64,000 nucleotides of DNA from positions 85,358,644-85,422,643 of the forward strand of contig NC_088295.1 in NCBI RefSeq assembly GCF_032854445.1. Reading direction: 5' to 3'. A program made the translations under genes and the position numbers. The notes under the pieces are model-generated. The model was not told the DNA's origin and searched no databases. It worked only from the letters and a program-made list of their open reading frames with translations. This document shows positions 1 through 14,165 of the stretch, piece after piece. This DNA comes from Liolophura sinensis. Lineage: Eukaryota; Mollusca; Polyplacophora; Chitonida; Chitonidae. Each line of letters begins with the position of its first letter. Position 1 is the first letter of the stretch.

Positions 1-1075
1 GTGGTTATAATACAATAATGTGCGGAATGTAAAAGCTAACATGGTGTGTTTTGGATGTGATACCATTAAGGGACGGAATGTGAGAATTAACAATGTTTTT
101 CGTGGCTAGGTACAATAGGGGGCGGAATACAAAGTTAACATGGTGTTTCGTGGCTATGATACAACAGGGGACGGAATGTAAAAGTTAACATGGTGTTTTG
201 TGGCTATGATACATTAGGGGACGGAAATGTAAGAGATAACAATAGTGCTTTGTGGCTATGATACAATAGGGGGGCGGAATGTCAAAGCTAACATGGTGTT
301 TCACGGCTATGATACAATAGGATACCGAATGTAAAAGTTAACATGGTGTTTTGTGACTTTGATACAATAGGAGACGGAATGAAAAAGTTAACAATGGTGT
401 TTCGTGGCTATGATACCATAGGGGCGGAATGTAAAGTTAACATGGTGTTTCGTGGCTATGATACAATAGGGAGGGAATATTAGAGTTAACTTCGTGTTTT
501 GTTGCTATGAAACAATAGGGGATGGAATGTAAAAGTTAACATGATGCTTCGTGACTATGATGCAATAATGGGCCGGAATGTAAGAGTTCACAATGGTCGT
601 ACTTAGAGGGGGTGAAATGTAATAGTATGGGGGCCTCCGTGGCTCATTTGGTTAGCACGCTAGTGCTGTGTAATGACCCAGGAGCCTTTCACCAATGCGG
701 TCACTGTGAGTTCAGTCCTCAGGCTGGCTTCCTCTCCAGCCGTAGGTCTTCTAGCAACCTGCGAATGGTTCTGGGTTTCCCCCCGGCACTGCCCATTTTC
801 CGCCCACCATAATGCTGGCCGCCTTCGTATAAGTGAAATATTCTTGAGTATGGCGTAAAACACCAATCAAATAAATAAATAAATGTAATAGTATTACATT
901 GTATTGTGGGGTTATAACACAAGAGCGGGTGGAATTTAAAATTATGCACTTTTTTAGGATATCATACGAGAGGGAATGGAAGTTATAGTATGCATTGTAT
1001 TTTACGCTTGTAATATAAAATGGGCGGGAATGTAAAAGTGTACATTGAGAGTTATAATACAGTTGATGCAATTTA
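1..1075. repeat. Minisatellite, about 55-60 bp unit, reaching the window edge
   Basis: A degenerate unit is repeated about a dozen times. Its core is GGAATGTAAAAGTTAACA, followed by TGGTGTTTCGTGGCTATGAT. The array runs from base 1 to about 614, is interrupted by a SINE (629-880), and resumes in weaker copies to about 1075. The left end lies outside the window. Confidence 0.85.
629..880 (+). mobile_element. Full-length tRNA-derived SINE (family A), 14-bp TSD
   Basis: The head GGGGCCTCCGTGGCTCA…GGTTAGC carries a Pol III A box, and the B box lies near GTGAGTTCAGTCC. Then come the core GGTTTCC…CCACCATAATGCTGG and a tail of CCAATCAAATAAATAAAT. The flanks are a perfect 14-bp target-site duplication (615-628 and 881-894). 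It sits inside the minisatellite. The core resembles V-SINE cores (inference). Confidence 0.88.
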
Positions 1076-1079
1076 TAAT

Positions 1080-2340
1080 TGAGGCTTCGAAATGTATGTA
1101 AGGAACTCTATAGTGCTATAATATATAAGGTGTACATTCATGTAATCCCATGTAATCGTATACATGAGATTAGGATATCATAGAAAAAATATATCTTATG
1201 ACACGTGAACGTGTGTGCAAACTGTTTGGCTATAGGCAATGAAAGGTGTAAACTATAGACACTTCTCAGAAAAAAATCAGCCATCCGTCAAAACACCGAG
1301 ATTAAAAATATATTGTTTTAAACAGGCATGATTGAGAATGAAAAGAAAGAATTAATGTTTTCAAGAAGCAGGCCTTGTATAATGGGCGATTAGAGTTGCA
1401 GTAGTAAACATACGCTCAGTGTGTTTGCTAACATGTGAATAAACAGCAGACCTATGTAACAATGACGTGGACACAGACAAAGAGGGCAAATCGTTACGCA
1501 ACCGGTGACCTTTACAGAGTACGTGCCCGTTATCTTCGTTCTTATATAGTCAGATACACGTGTTGACCCTCTCCAGTTTGTATAAGTACATACAGTATAC
1601 ACAGCCTCTTGTCAGGATGATTGATTGACAGGATTAGAGAGCAACATCTGCACAACACAAATAGGTGGCGGTTGAACAGTCGCAACCTGGCATGCATGAT
1701 CTGCGAGAGGGCGGGACGCTTTAATGCCTTTGTCCCGCCTCCTGACACAATTAGCTGGATTTGGCGCACTTGCACCTGCGCTTATTTTCTGCATAGTCTA
1801 TAGTGAAGATCAAATCTAGGCGCTTAAACCTCGGCGGAAACTAAACATATTATATCGTTTAATCAAGAAATGACTTATCCTTCGGAAAAACCGGGTCGTG
1901 TGTAGACATTAGTAATTGAATACAACAGATGTTCCTTTACCGAGTAAACAAGGCCGACAATAACATTGAATGTGAAGTACAACAGATCAATACTGTGTGC
2001 AGGATCTCAACCTCTCATACAGTGTAGAAAAATACAATATTTATTCAGACTTTTCTATAACCTGAAGATATATTCATATGTCAAACGCGACTCTTTGCAG
2101 ATGTTTATATAATTCTTATTGGGGACTTATTGATACCACACAGGCTTTTGTCTCGCGTCCATAATTTATTACTTATCTTATGATTTACATATTGCGTAGA
2201 AGAAAAAAATCCAGCACATATGTGATCCCTGTAAACTCAATGTTTTGGTAGCCAATTAGAGAACTTTGGTGTCCTGGTACGAATAAAGACTAATAAATCA
2301 GTGCAAGTCTACCGCAAAGGTGTAAGGTTGCATTTTGATG
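1080..2340. other. Non-coding, no feature recognised
   Basis: Only short overlapping frames on both strands (around 1390-1800), with no domain, signal or splice pattern that I can support. Confidence 0.4.
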
Positions 2341-2341
2341 C

Positions 2342-2452
2342 TCAGGTGTGTACGTGGAGGAAACCAGATTGTCGGAATAAACCGCAATCCTTCGCCCACA
2401 AACCTTCTGTCTTAACTACAGACAGAACTGGATTCTAACCTGCTTCTTTTAA

Positions 2453-2509
<57 letters not shown>

Positions 2510-2790
2510 AAAAAAACAGCCTCTCTTTGGGGCCCCTTATAACGTGTGTTTTAATATTAAAAGCATTATACCGCTGATGTATAATAATGTATATACATAC
2601 TGACAGAACTTTCGAACTCCCATGTTTGTGACGTTAATTTATGACAGGCATTTTGGCTTTCACTGTTGTTTTGTTATCTGTGACATTTACGAGGTCCATG
2701 TTTTTTTTTCCTTTTGCACATGTATCCGATCTTGTGATAATATATATAGGGCTCTATCATGTCAAGGTAATTATGCGTTCTTGGTACAAT
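2342..2790 (+). repeat. Duplicated block, copy A
   Basis: About 450 bp, beginning AGGTGTGTACGTGGAGGAAAC and ending near CTTGGTACAAT. It is repeated at 4371-4801 with few differences. It contains a (TA)n run at about 2455-2505, much longer than in copy B. Confidence 0.85.
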
Positions 2791-3033
2791 ATGTGATGCC
2801 AAGGTGCGCCTGTATTTACGCAGAAATCAATCCCATTTTACAGGGGCTTTAGAAACGGACGACAAGACTTTACTCTAATACCTGGCCCCTAAATTACACC
2901 CCCAACCCGATATGCTTTTATAAAATGTGTTTTTTTTTGTGTTTTATGATAATATCTCTCCCGGCTATTTATTTCACATCAAGATTTAATCTGTCTACTG
3001 GTGAATTACCTATTTGATCAATAATACGCGCAG

Positions 3034-3289
3034 GACTAATCGTTTGAAGAACGTTCTCCTAAATGATACTGGACTGTTCCTGATTCATAACATAATAGTA
3101 TCACTGAGCGTGGCATTTGCGGAAACATGCGTCGGATTACAATGTCCAACCTATAAAAACATGTATATGTGTATGATCACAGCTGGCCGAAGTCATTGCG
3201 AAGGCATCCGAAACTACCGATGTTTCCCGATCGCTGGCTTGTTTGATGCGGAGGGTTGCGTGAAGTGCCTGGAAGATTGTTGTAGTTGA
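3034..3289 (+). CDS. Possible terminal exon of a small Cys-rich secreted protein
   Basis: An open frame without an upstream ATG contains a hydrophobic stretch (LFLIHNIIVSLSVAFA) directly followed by about 55 residues with nine Cys, spaced C-x4-C-x8-C-x8-C-x7-C-x11-C-x2-C-x3-CC, then TGA. AATAAA lies about 200 nt downstream (3491-3496). The hydrophobic stretch reads like a signal peptide with a small-residue cleavage site. The upstream exon and exact acceptor are unclear (cgcag at 3029-3033 is one option). The family is not recognised; it could be chance. Confidence 0.25.
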
Positions 3290-3499
3290 ATGAGATGGCT
3301 GTAGCTTATGATCGATTCACCTTCATCAAACTCCGACCAGACCTAGGCCGACCCTACTCGCTGAGGCGGACCTACCCGCAGGCCAATGCGGGGGAAGCCG
3401 ATCTGCTGAAAGAAATTATTTTGACATTTTTCCATACATGCTATAACCTGCCTGTCCAAGGTGCAGCGAGGTAACGTATAAAATATAGTCAATAAACCC

Positions 3500-4370
3500 A
3501 TATTACGAGCGTGTTTTTTGAGATTCTGCTTCTTTTATCCAACTGTGGTGCTGTTGTAGTAACTGTGTGATCGTGGGCCCTTGTGAACAGAGCACGATGC
3601 AAATGACGATGAATCCTGACTCGTGATGGCAATGTTAGTGACAACGCCATGGTGAACGAAACTCAAATATATTTGTTCCATTTTACAAAATTATTTAAAA
3701 ACTGCTTTGCCGATTATGCATATCAGGATAGAAAAAAGAGATGTGGTATTCAGTATGAGCTGCAGGTTAAAACGTATGATATGTCCCCCACCCCCACCCC
3801 CTTCCTAGGAGGACTGAGCTGATATCACTGCCTGATATGTCTGCTGTTGGAGTGATGAATATGTCCAGTAATGCAGCACTACTGTACTGGTCAGAGCGGT
3901 AATATTACCTGCCACCTCTCAGCTATACATATACATATATAACGTTTAAATGGATAGTGTCAGTCTAACAAACCGTAAGCCAAACTATACTCAGCAGATA
4001 TTGATGGAGTGCAAAATGATAACCGACATTTACTGTAAAGAAAAATGATTGCTTCGATTTTTTATGACTAAGAATTCTCATGGTTTGTCCGATCTGAATT
4101 CTATTAGCAGTGACTGTAATTTCTTTTTTGCTGACCTGTTTTGACATTAGGTTATTACACGAGTGTGTGGCGTCAGACTGGTTACATTCTGATCATACAG
4201 GTTGGAAGCTCCCACGGCAAATTGTTGATGCCTAGTTGCCATTCGAGTGAAAAAAGTTCAACACTACAGTTACTTGGGTTTTTGGTCTTTACGGGGATTA
4301 GCTGCTGTTGTGATATGTACTTTTATTTGACTGGATATTAACACCGTATTTTTGCTCTAATACTCTGCGG
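3500..4370. other. Non-coding, no feature recognised
   Basis: AT-rich sequence with a C-rich tract at 3785-3805 (three to four runs of C4-5). No gene signal was seen. Confidence 0.4.
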
Positions 4371-4801
4371 TTAGGTGTGTGCGTGGAGGAAACCAGATTG
4401 TCGGAATAAACCACTATCCTTCGCTCGACAAACCTCCTGTCTTAACTGCAGACAGAACTAGATTCTAACCTGAGTCTTTCAAAAAACATATATATATACA
4501 TGAAAAAAATAAACAGCCTCTCTTTGGGGCCCCTTATAACGTGTGGGTGAGAAGGCTGCAAATGTTTTAATATTAAAAGCATTATACCGGTGATCTATAA
4601 TAATGTATATACATACTGACAGAACTTTCGAACTTCACTGTTTGTGACGTTAATTTATGACAGGCATCTTGGCTTTCAATGTTGTTTTGTTATCTGTGAC
4701 ATTTACGAGGTCCATGTTTTTTTCCTTTTGTACATGTGTCTGATCTTGTGATATATGTAGGGCTCTATCTTGTCAAGGTGATTACGCGTTCCTGGTACAA
4801 T
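4371..4801 (+). repeat. Duplicated block, copy B
   Basis: Second copy of the 2342-2790 block, in the same orientation about 2.0 kb downstream. It has a much shorter TA run and a 17-bp insertion (GTGAGAAGGCTGCAAAT) near 4547-4563 that copy A lacks. Confidence 0.85.
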
Positions 4802-6826
4802 ACTGGGATCGCTTTGAATCCAAGGGCATTCTGAAATAGAATAATTTAAATGATTAATATGGAGCCACTCAAATTTGACATGGTCATCTGCTGTCCCTAT
4901 TTACGGGTTCCCGAAAGAGTCACGTCATATGCTCAAAGGTTTGACATTCGAATCGCAAGAACCTTCATCTTATTGGTCAGGTCTGAAAAACTCAGATAGA
5001 TTATCCACTGAAACACGCTGCATTTTCCGTGATCGTGGATTTTAATTTTTCTACAGCATGTTCAAATGAAGCTTTTCATGAATTTCTTGTCTAAGAATTT
5101 AAAAAAAAAGCCTACCTGCATAGGTTAAAGGGCCCTGGCGTTCCTACCACCATAACCGTGTGGAAACCTCACCAAAACAGTTTAGCTAAGCTATGCCTCG
5201 AAATGACCCAAAACCAGGCACATGGGTCGGAAATGAATGGAAGGATTTTATGAATACGTCACAATAATAAGCATGCGAAGCGAAACATTTACAGAACAAA
5301 TTATAATTGTTCATAATCTGACCCTGCTATGTACCGCCAAATGCATTAACTTTCATACTGTTTTTTACTCAAAATGTTCTCACATGAAATGAAAAGGTAC
5401 ATGTAGACCTAAAACAGTTTGTTTCATTATTGTTTCATGTAAATTGAATTTACATTTTTCTGTCATGTTTATCTACAAAGACCTTGATTTGATGAAATGA
5501 GATATGATTATCTACATGGGTTATTATTTCTTTGCGGGCAAGCGTTGTGGAAATATATGACTTTATTAACGGCTGTAAAGTGTGAGAATATTCCCTGATA
5601 TAAAGAATTCATATAAATCAACACATCCATCATGTAAACTGATTGCGCTGAAGATGACATGGATTTATGTATCGTATAAATTATGCATGTTTCTCATCTA
5701 GTTAAGATATATGTACCCAAGCGCGTGCGCTTCATCACAGTGGCGATTTTAGCGCGAACCTAACACGCTGGATCACCCAGCGCTGGTTTTCACAACTGTA
5801 CCTCTGATATGTTTCGATCTGGTACAAGGCTTAATACGGAGCCCGTACCTCAGTACCGGCTGTAGCTGTGTTTGTACATTACCTGTCAGTCCGACTCGTC
5901 ACTGGTCATGACGTAAGCCTGTCATCTTTATGATTCCGTTATTACAGCCCACACCGAGATTTATGACATGCCGCCTTGATGACATAACTCGCTGTGATAA
6001 TCTCTACAGCTCTTGTCACTGTCGGGGCACGTAAATTGGTTTATTTGTCCATTAACTATATTTTTCTCCGTGACAAACCTGTAAAATTTCATTTACGGTC
6101 TCTCGGCGAGAATCAATAAGAAGTGACCTCATTTCAGCGATCAATACCCATATGATATAGTAGAAAAGCGACCACATAGGCTGGAATCTTGGCACTGAGC
6201 ACAGCTTCCGGAGCGCGGGGCTCTACAATCTAAAACACAAATGCCGAAACTAGGCATTAGAAGCCAGATATATTCTTACTGATCGCGTGAATGTTAACTG
6301 CACATTAGACCTAGTATTAAAGCAGAATGTGTGATTTGTTCGGCGACATTCTATAGGCATTGGTGTTTAATTTAGGTTGGCCTACATTATGTTCTATCTG
6401 TCGGTGCAGAAACCATGGACCGGAAACCGGCTGAATTGGTGAATTGATCTTCCTTCTGCCTTGTCATTTCTTCGACTAATCCATTAGTATCCTCTGTCCA
6501 GGGTGCTCATGTTCCTCCGGTTGGTTTCCATGCCTGCGTTTCACTTTTGTCGTTACAGGTGTCAAAGATCAAAGCCGTGGTCAAACGGTCACTGATCACT
6601 TATTGGTGACCATTTTGTCCGCAGATGTTGAGCTCAGCGCAGCTCTTTCTGTCACATTCCGATTCCACGCCTCAGCCACTGGTGATGGCCATAAGAAGGA
6701 CGTGTGAACATACACGTTTAGGCCAGGCCAGCATTCCTGGAGCACAATGCATTCATGTATAGATACTCATATGCACGTTCGCATTAACTGGACTTCGATT
6801 TGTTGTCACTTAGCCCGCGCGGAGAT
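4802..6826. other. Non-coding, no feature recognised
   Basis: Unique-looking sequence, moderately richer in GC from about 5700 onward. No exon is supported. It could be upstream intron or intergenic DNA. Confidence 0.4.
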
Positions 6827-6840
6827 GTTACCATGGAAAC
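6827..6840. promoter_or_regulatory. RFX X-box-like motif
   Basis: GTTACCATGGAAAC matches the RYYNYY-AT-RRNRAC consensus recognised by RFX transcription factors. A (GA)n tract follows at about 6880-6907. Nearby gene unknown; it lies 11.7 kb upstream of the first Dscam exon seen. Confidence 0.45.
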
Positions 6841-7611
6841 GTAGTCGTAAAGGCATGAGCACGGCGTAGCTGGAGTGTCCAGAGAGAGAGAAAGGGAGAG
6901 AGAGAGGGGGGAGGGGCGGGGGGCAGCCATGTTTGGTAGACCACTTGCTCATTTTCTCCGCTGCCTGAATGCATCATTCTTTGGAAGAGCACAGAAATCT
7001 GGGATAGAAGCCCTACCCAACTACAGCCCAAAGAGACCACATCAATCACTTCACCTCTCCACCGGTCCTTCCCATCAGTTGATTAAACTTTCCCCCAAAC
7101 CCATGTTTTTGTGGAGAGTCAAAAGGAAGGGTTCAAAAGATGCAAACTACAAGGATCATTTCAACGAGTGTAACGTCTGTGCAAATAGGATAGATGATTA
7201 AAACAAGATACAATCATGACGGTCATGGAGAGGTTTTGCTTTTCTCTGATATTGAATTGTACACAAAGACGATAGCTTTATCGACCAGTACAAACCTGGT
7301 GTAGTCACAAGCCCCGATAGCATCGTATGTGCTCCGCATGTGTAAGAGTTCTCAGATTGCCCTCGTGCTGTTGTGTGATATATTTTGGTCGTGATTGGTT
7401 TTGTTCCATTGTCATGTTTCCTTGGCTCTTAATTTTGATTTATTTATCTACGGCTTGTTTGACACGGTGCTGATTTTACAGATTGCTTAAATAAAATCCT
7501 GGCTGATTGTCGATGTTTATACTAACTTATACTGTTTTCACACTACACTGACTTTACAGATTGTTTGACACAATGCTGATTGTTTAAGCAAGTATTTTCA
7601 GATGGATAAAT

Positions 7612-7774
7612 CTCCGGTAGTAAGTGGGAAGGTCTGCCAGCAACCTGCGGATGGTCGTGGGTTTCCCCCGGGCTGTGCCCGGTTTCCTCCCACCATAATG
7701 CTGGCTGTCGTCGTATAAGTGAAATATTCTTGAGTACGACGTGAAACACCAATCAAATAAAATAAATAAATCAA
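7612..7774 (+). mobile_element. 5'-truncated SINE family A, 10-bp TSD
   Basis: It begins within CTCCGG…GTGGGAAGG of the family A consensus and runs through the core to the AATAAAT tail. ATGGATAAAT is repeated at 7602-7611 and 7775-7784, as expected for target-primed insertion with 5' truncation. Confidence 0.85.
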
Positions 7775-7977
7775 ATGGATAAATGGCACAAATGTCCAAA
7801 CTCTTCAGACGGACACGATATTCTGGAAGGCACTGGGATTTTTTTCAAGTAGTAGCTAGTATGTCTCACCGCATGTAAATTGATTGTTTTAGGTTTCCAC
7901 AGGATCCGAATAGATGTTGTCGATTGCTTATAGCTCTTAACTGACTATGGAAAGTCTCTCACGTGTTTATCTCACGT

Positions 7978-8084
<107 letters not shown>

Positions 8085-8562
8085 AAAATACATATGTATA
8101 TGAATATATATGTAATGAATTTCAGTCAGGCTGTAACCAAACACAGCAACCTCACGCACAGTCACCACATAACTCTTTCTCTCGTCATGTCCCCTGTTAC
8201 TCAGAGAGTGTATGTTAAATATTTATTGAACATAAATCGCTTTCCACGGGGTTATAATCTTCTTGGCTTCAGCGTAAATGACTGACCCCGCTGATTGGTT
8301 TGCTTTTCGAAATGCCACACACTAGCGATTGTTGCGCTGTACCAATTCTCAGCGGTACAACGGATTTTGCTCCATCCGCGATAACAATTAGTGTGGCGCA
8401 GAACTCTGCATTACATGCGTATGGAAAGTGTAGTGTGACGGACAAACTAGAATAAATTGACTTAAATTCATCATCAATTAAAGCACTGTGCAGCTTTATT
8501 CATCAACTGGTTGAGGTAATGTACTAGAAGATGCGATAGAACGAGTGATGTTCTTATTGTAC

Positions 8563-8757
8563 GTATTTATTTATTTGATTGGTGTTTTATGCCGTACTCA
8601 AGAATATTTCACCTGTACGACGGCGGCCAGCATTATGGTGGGAGGAAACCGGGCACAGCCCGGGGGAAACCCACAACCATTCGCAGGTTGCTGGGGGACC
8701 TTCCCACTTACGGCCGGAGAGAAAGCCAGCATAAGCCGGACTTCAACTCACAGTGAC
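8563..8757 (-). mobile_element. SINE family A, 5'-truncated, minus strand
   Basis: It starts with TATTTATTTATTTGATTGGTG, the reverse-complemented tail, followed by the core, and ends after the AACTCACAGTGAC B-box region. The tRNA-like head is missing. Confidence 0.85.
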
Positions 8758-8759
8758 AT

Positions 8760-9930
8760 AGTAAGTCGCTTACATGTTTCCAGATTTAAATTCCACTTGT
8801 ATATGTCTTCAAGCCTTGAGTTTTTTGTTTTGTTTTTGACGTATCACAAAGTTTTAACTTTGATTTGGTTAATAATTACATCTGATATTTAGTCTTTACA
8901 CAGTTTTTTTAACACCTTCGTCTAACTACATTGTATTAAGCAGAAATGATACCTTGTTATATTTCATTAAAGTCCTGTAGAGTTTACACTCGCGGATAAG
9001 GCGAGAGCAGTTTCAGCCGCAAGACCAGAAACACTTTCGTGAGGAACCTGCGTGACAAACACCATGACCTAGATTCGAACCTTCGACCTCAGTTGAAATA
9101 AAACAAAACCAAGGCTTTAGTCAATTTGTGTACAGAATCGACATGTTCATATGTATTGAACTGAGTACTAACAACTGTGTATGTACATGTATATTAGGAT
9201 CTGTTGAAGTAGAAATGGCGTGTATGTTAATATTTATGTTATGCAGTGCGCGAAATGGCTATATACTGTGCGCATCTATTCGACATATATGTAATCCCGT
9301 GCTGGCGTGTATATTATCTCTTCCCGCCATGGAGAGGCGTAGTACTCACATCCTGCAATTGTATGTCTGAATATCGACTGACGGGAAACCCTGCCATCCA
9401 ATTGATAAAAATAGAATCCCAGTTGAAGAATGTTTTTTGTCAAGCCCAGTAATTGTATTGTCCACTAGATGAGAAGTCTACACACGAAACCCACGAGCAT
9501 ACTCTTGCTGTCATTTCTAGTCGACATTGGCAGTTCCGACATTTTTGACTTGGTATTGTTTTATGCCATTTTATTTTATTTTTATTTATTTGCTGAGGTT
9601 GCCGCAGGCTACATTTCTTGTTTCCACCATCTACATTAGACTCAAAGGTCATATCGTTGTGAACGATATAATATTTTTTTAGTTTCCTAGTGATCATGTA
9701 AAGGAGAGAAACCACCTATTCCCATGATGATAAAGTATTCCAATACCGAAGATAAGTTATTAATTTAATTGTATCCCCTTATTTCACTGGTATTCGACGT
9801 TGTATAATATTCTAGACAGAAAAAAGGTTAGTTGGCACTGGTATAGTTTCTGCTTTAGGGATTCAGCTTATTTTGACCTTCTCGTCAATAACTAATTTTT
9901 ATGGCCACAGTGTTTTTGGTTCTCTGTTTC
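8760..9930. other. Non-coding, no feature recognised
   Basis: Only short spurious frames, and no repeat family that I can name. Confidence 0.4.
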
Positions 9931-9933
9931 TTG

Positions 9934-10033
9934 AATTGTTCAGTACGACGTTAAACCCCAAGCACTCACTCACTCACTCTTGAATTGTTAAGTACGACGT
10001 TAAACCCCAAGCACTCACTCACTCACTCACTGT
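9934..10033 (+). repeat. Two tandem 3' ends of the CTCA-tailed element (family M)
   Basis: The segment TTGAATTGTT(C/A)AGTACGACG, then TTAAACCCCAAGCACTCACTCA, occurs twice in a row with CTCA repeats after each. It matches the 3' end of the full copies at 20236 and 45084. Confidence 0.8.
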
Positions 10034-10139
10034 TTCTTAAAAGTTCAGATGATTAGTGTCGGCCTATTACTGTGTTTATCGTTTATGTTTTCGTTGGTTT
10101 AAGAAATTTCAGAACTACTATGCATCGTGCTATCGTGAT

Positions 10140-10280
10140 TGTGACTTTTGCTTAACGCCATTCCCAAGAATTTTCGACGGTGGTAATTTTTATGGGTGGA
10201 GGAAACCGCATTGACCAAGGAAAAACGACCGACCCTTTGGCAAGTTACTGACGAACTATTCCGCATGTGACCTACAGGTA
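10140..10280 (-). mobile_element. Old SINE-like remnant (family C)
   Basis: It contains TTAACGCCATTCCCAAGAATT, then TATGGGTGGAGGAAACC and a GTGACCTACAG end. A related, more eroded copy lies near 63000-63130. The family is not named. Confidence 0.5.
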
Positions 10281-10319
10281 CACACACAATATTGCTAGAA
10301 GATAGTCTTCAATTAGGGT

Positions 10320-10492
10320 TAGACTGGGCAAACGGGCACACGAGGGTCGAAGTCCGCTTGTAGTCTCCAAGGCCCCACGAACAATAAGGGCGGGATAATC
10401 TATACGTCCCTTGTCCATTTAAGACAGTGTTTGAACCAACATCTCGAATCTGCAAGGCAAGCGCTTTAACCACTATGCCAGTTCCATTCATC
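10320..10492 (-). mobile_element. tRNA-derived SINE of a second family (family B)
   Basis: Reading the minus strand from about 10490 gives TGGCATAGTGGTTAAAGCGC (A-box-like), then TTGGTTCAAAC (B-box-like) about 30 nt further on, followed by an unrelated body. This is the layout of a tRNA-derived SINE, distinct from family A. Confidence 0.55.
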
Positions 10493-10595
10493 CTCGTATA
10501 TATTTAACTTCAGAGTTGTTCCACAGAAACTTTGGTTTTAATTTATTTTACATATTTGACTGGTCTTTGATTCCCCTTTCTCAGGAGACATTACT

Positions 10596-12447
<1,852 letters not shown>

Positions 12448-13196
12448 TTACTGGTTTGACTTCCCGAATACTGTGATTTCCTCACTATCACTGAACAGTA
12501 ACTTGAATACAATATTACTAGTCTAAAACTCCAAATGGTGTGGTTTCCTCGCATTTAATGAATAGTAACTTGAACACAATATTACTGGTCTAGAACTATT
12601 CAAATAGTGCGGTTTCCTCACATTTAATGGACAGTATCTTGAACAAAATATTATTGGTCTAGAACTACTCAAATAGTGTGGTTTCCTCACATTTAATGGA
12701 CAGTATCCTGAACAGATAATATTACTGCTCTAGAACTACTCAAATACTATGGTTTCCTCGCATTTATTGAACAGGTATCGTGAAAACAATATTACTTGTC
12801 TAGAACTACTCAAATACCATGGTTTCCTCGCATTTATTGAACAGTATCGTGAACACAATATTACTGTCTAGAACTACTCAAATACTATGGTTCCTCGCAT
12901 TTATTGAACAGTATCGTGAACACAATATTACTTGTCTAGAACTACTCAAATACCATGGTTTCCTCACATTTAATGAACAGTAACTTGAACACAATATTAC
13001 TGGTCTAGAACTACTCAAATACCGTAGTTTCCTCACTTTTAATTAACTTGAACACAATATTACCGGTCTAGGTCTACTCAAATACCGCGTTTTCCTCAAA
13101 TTTAATGAACAATAACGTGAACATAATATTACTCGTCTAGAACTACTCAAAGGCTGTGGTTTCCTCACATTTAATGAACACTAACATGAAACACAA
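12448..13196. repeat. Minisatellite, about 68-70 bp unit, about 11 copies
   Basis: The unit core is GGTCTAGAACTACTCAAATA, then GGTTTCCTCACATTTAATG and AACAGTA. Copies differ by small indels and substitutions and decay toward both ends. Confidence 0.88.
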
Positions 13197-13310
13197 AGTA
13201 AAGGGCCCAGGTCTCGGGGACTCATGGTCAGCCTGAATATTCTGATTGGCCCTTGCTTCGAAGAGCCGGGCAAACAGCCCTTGATGGTTACAGGCCTTCC
13301 AGTTGTTGAT

Positions 13311-13452
13311 GAGTGAGTCTGGTTGTAAATGTGCTAAGTTTTAGGTAAGTGTAGTCTTGGTTGTTAATGTGCTAAGTTTTAGGTAAGTGAGTCTGGGTGT
13401 AAATTGTGCTAAGTTTTAGGTAAGGTGAGTCTGGGTTGTAAATGTGCTAAGA
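13311..13452. repeat. Short tandem repeat, about 37 bp, 4 copies
   Basis: The unit is GAGTCTGGTTGTAAATGTGC followed by TAAGTTTTAGGTAAGT, with indels. Confidence 0.85.
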
Positions 13453-13944
13453 CGAGGCGGAAGACCTTAATAAGTCTCACAAAGATGTGTCTTTTAGGCC
13501 TACGTGTAGTCATTGGGAGTAACATACGGAATATCCTTTTTGTTACCTAATTCTGCCTAAGCCATGATGCTTACTAGTGGGGTGGGGAGGAGGGGGTGTA
13601 AATTTGCTACTATTTAAGCATTTTACATGAACAGTTAGAAAAAATTTAGCTGAGGTAAACTGATAGTTACGTGTGATCATTTACAAACTACCACGCTGTT
13701 CTGGTCGTATTCTCAATACTGTAAGTGTTTTATACCCCTTAGGTTGTAGGTTGTACAATTACTTTGCCCAGTTTTTTCATCACTAAAAGGGCTCCTGTTT
13801 TGATCATGGTATTTATGAAGATGAAAAAACCGATGACCACAGACTATTGAGGTAATGGGTTCGAATCCAGGCTATGTTGGTCAGTTAGAAACCTGTTTAG
13901 GTACGGCGTCCCTTATGCTCTCCAACCAGAATGTTTATTCATTT

Positions 13945-14165
13945 TTTGGTTTGATTGGTGTTTTACGCTGTACTCAAGAATAGTTCACTTGTACCACGAC
14001 CGCCAGCATGGGAGGAAACCGGGCAGAAAACCCGAGGCCTACGACCATCCGTAGGTAGCTGACAACTCTTCCAACATACGGCCGGAGAAGTCAAACCAGA
14101 TTACACTTAATACGTAAAATATTCTTGCCTACGTCGTAGGGCTTAAAGCAGAAATCAAATAAATA
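13945..14165 (-). mobile_element. Diverged SINE family A remnants
   Basis: A minus-strand tail and core (TTTGATTGGTGTTTTACGC…GGAGGAAACCGGGCAG) runs to about 14100. It is followed by a plus-strand-like tail fragment ending AATCAAATAAATAAA at about 14165. Confidence 0.7.

Noticed and set aside
3785-3805. C-rich tract as a G-quadruplex on the minus strand
   Set aside because: The runs are close to the quadruplex pattern but short and irregular, with no regulatory context.
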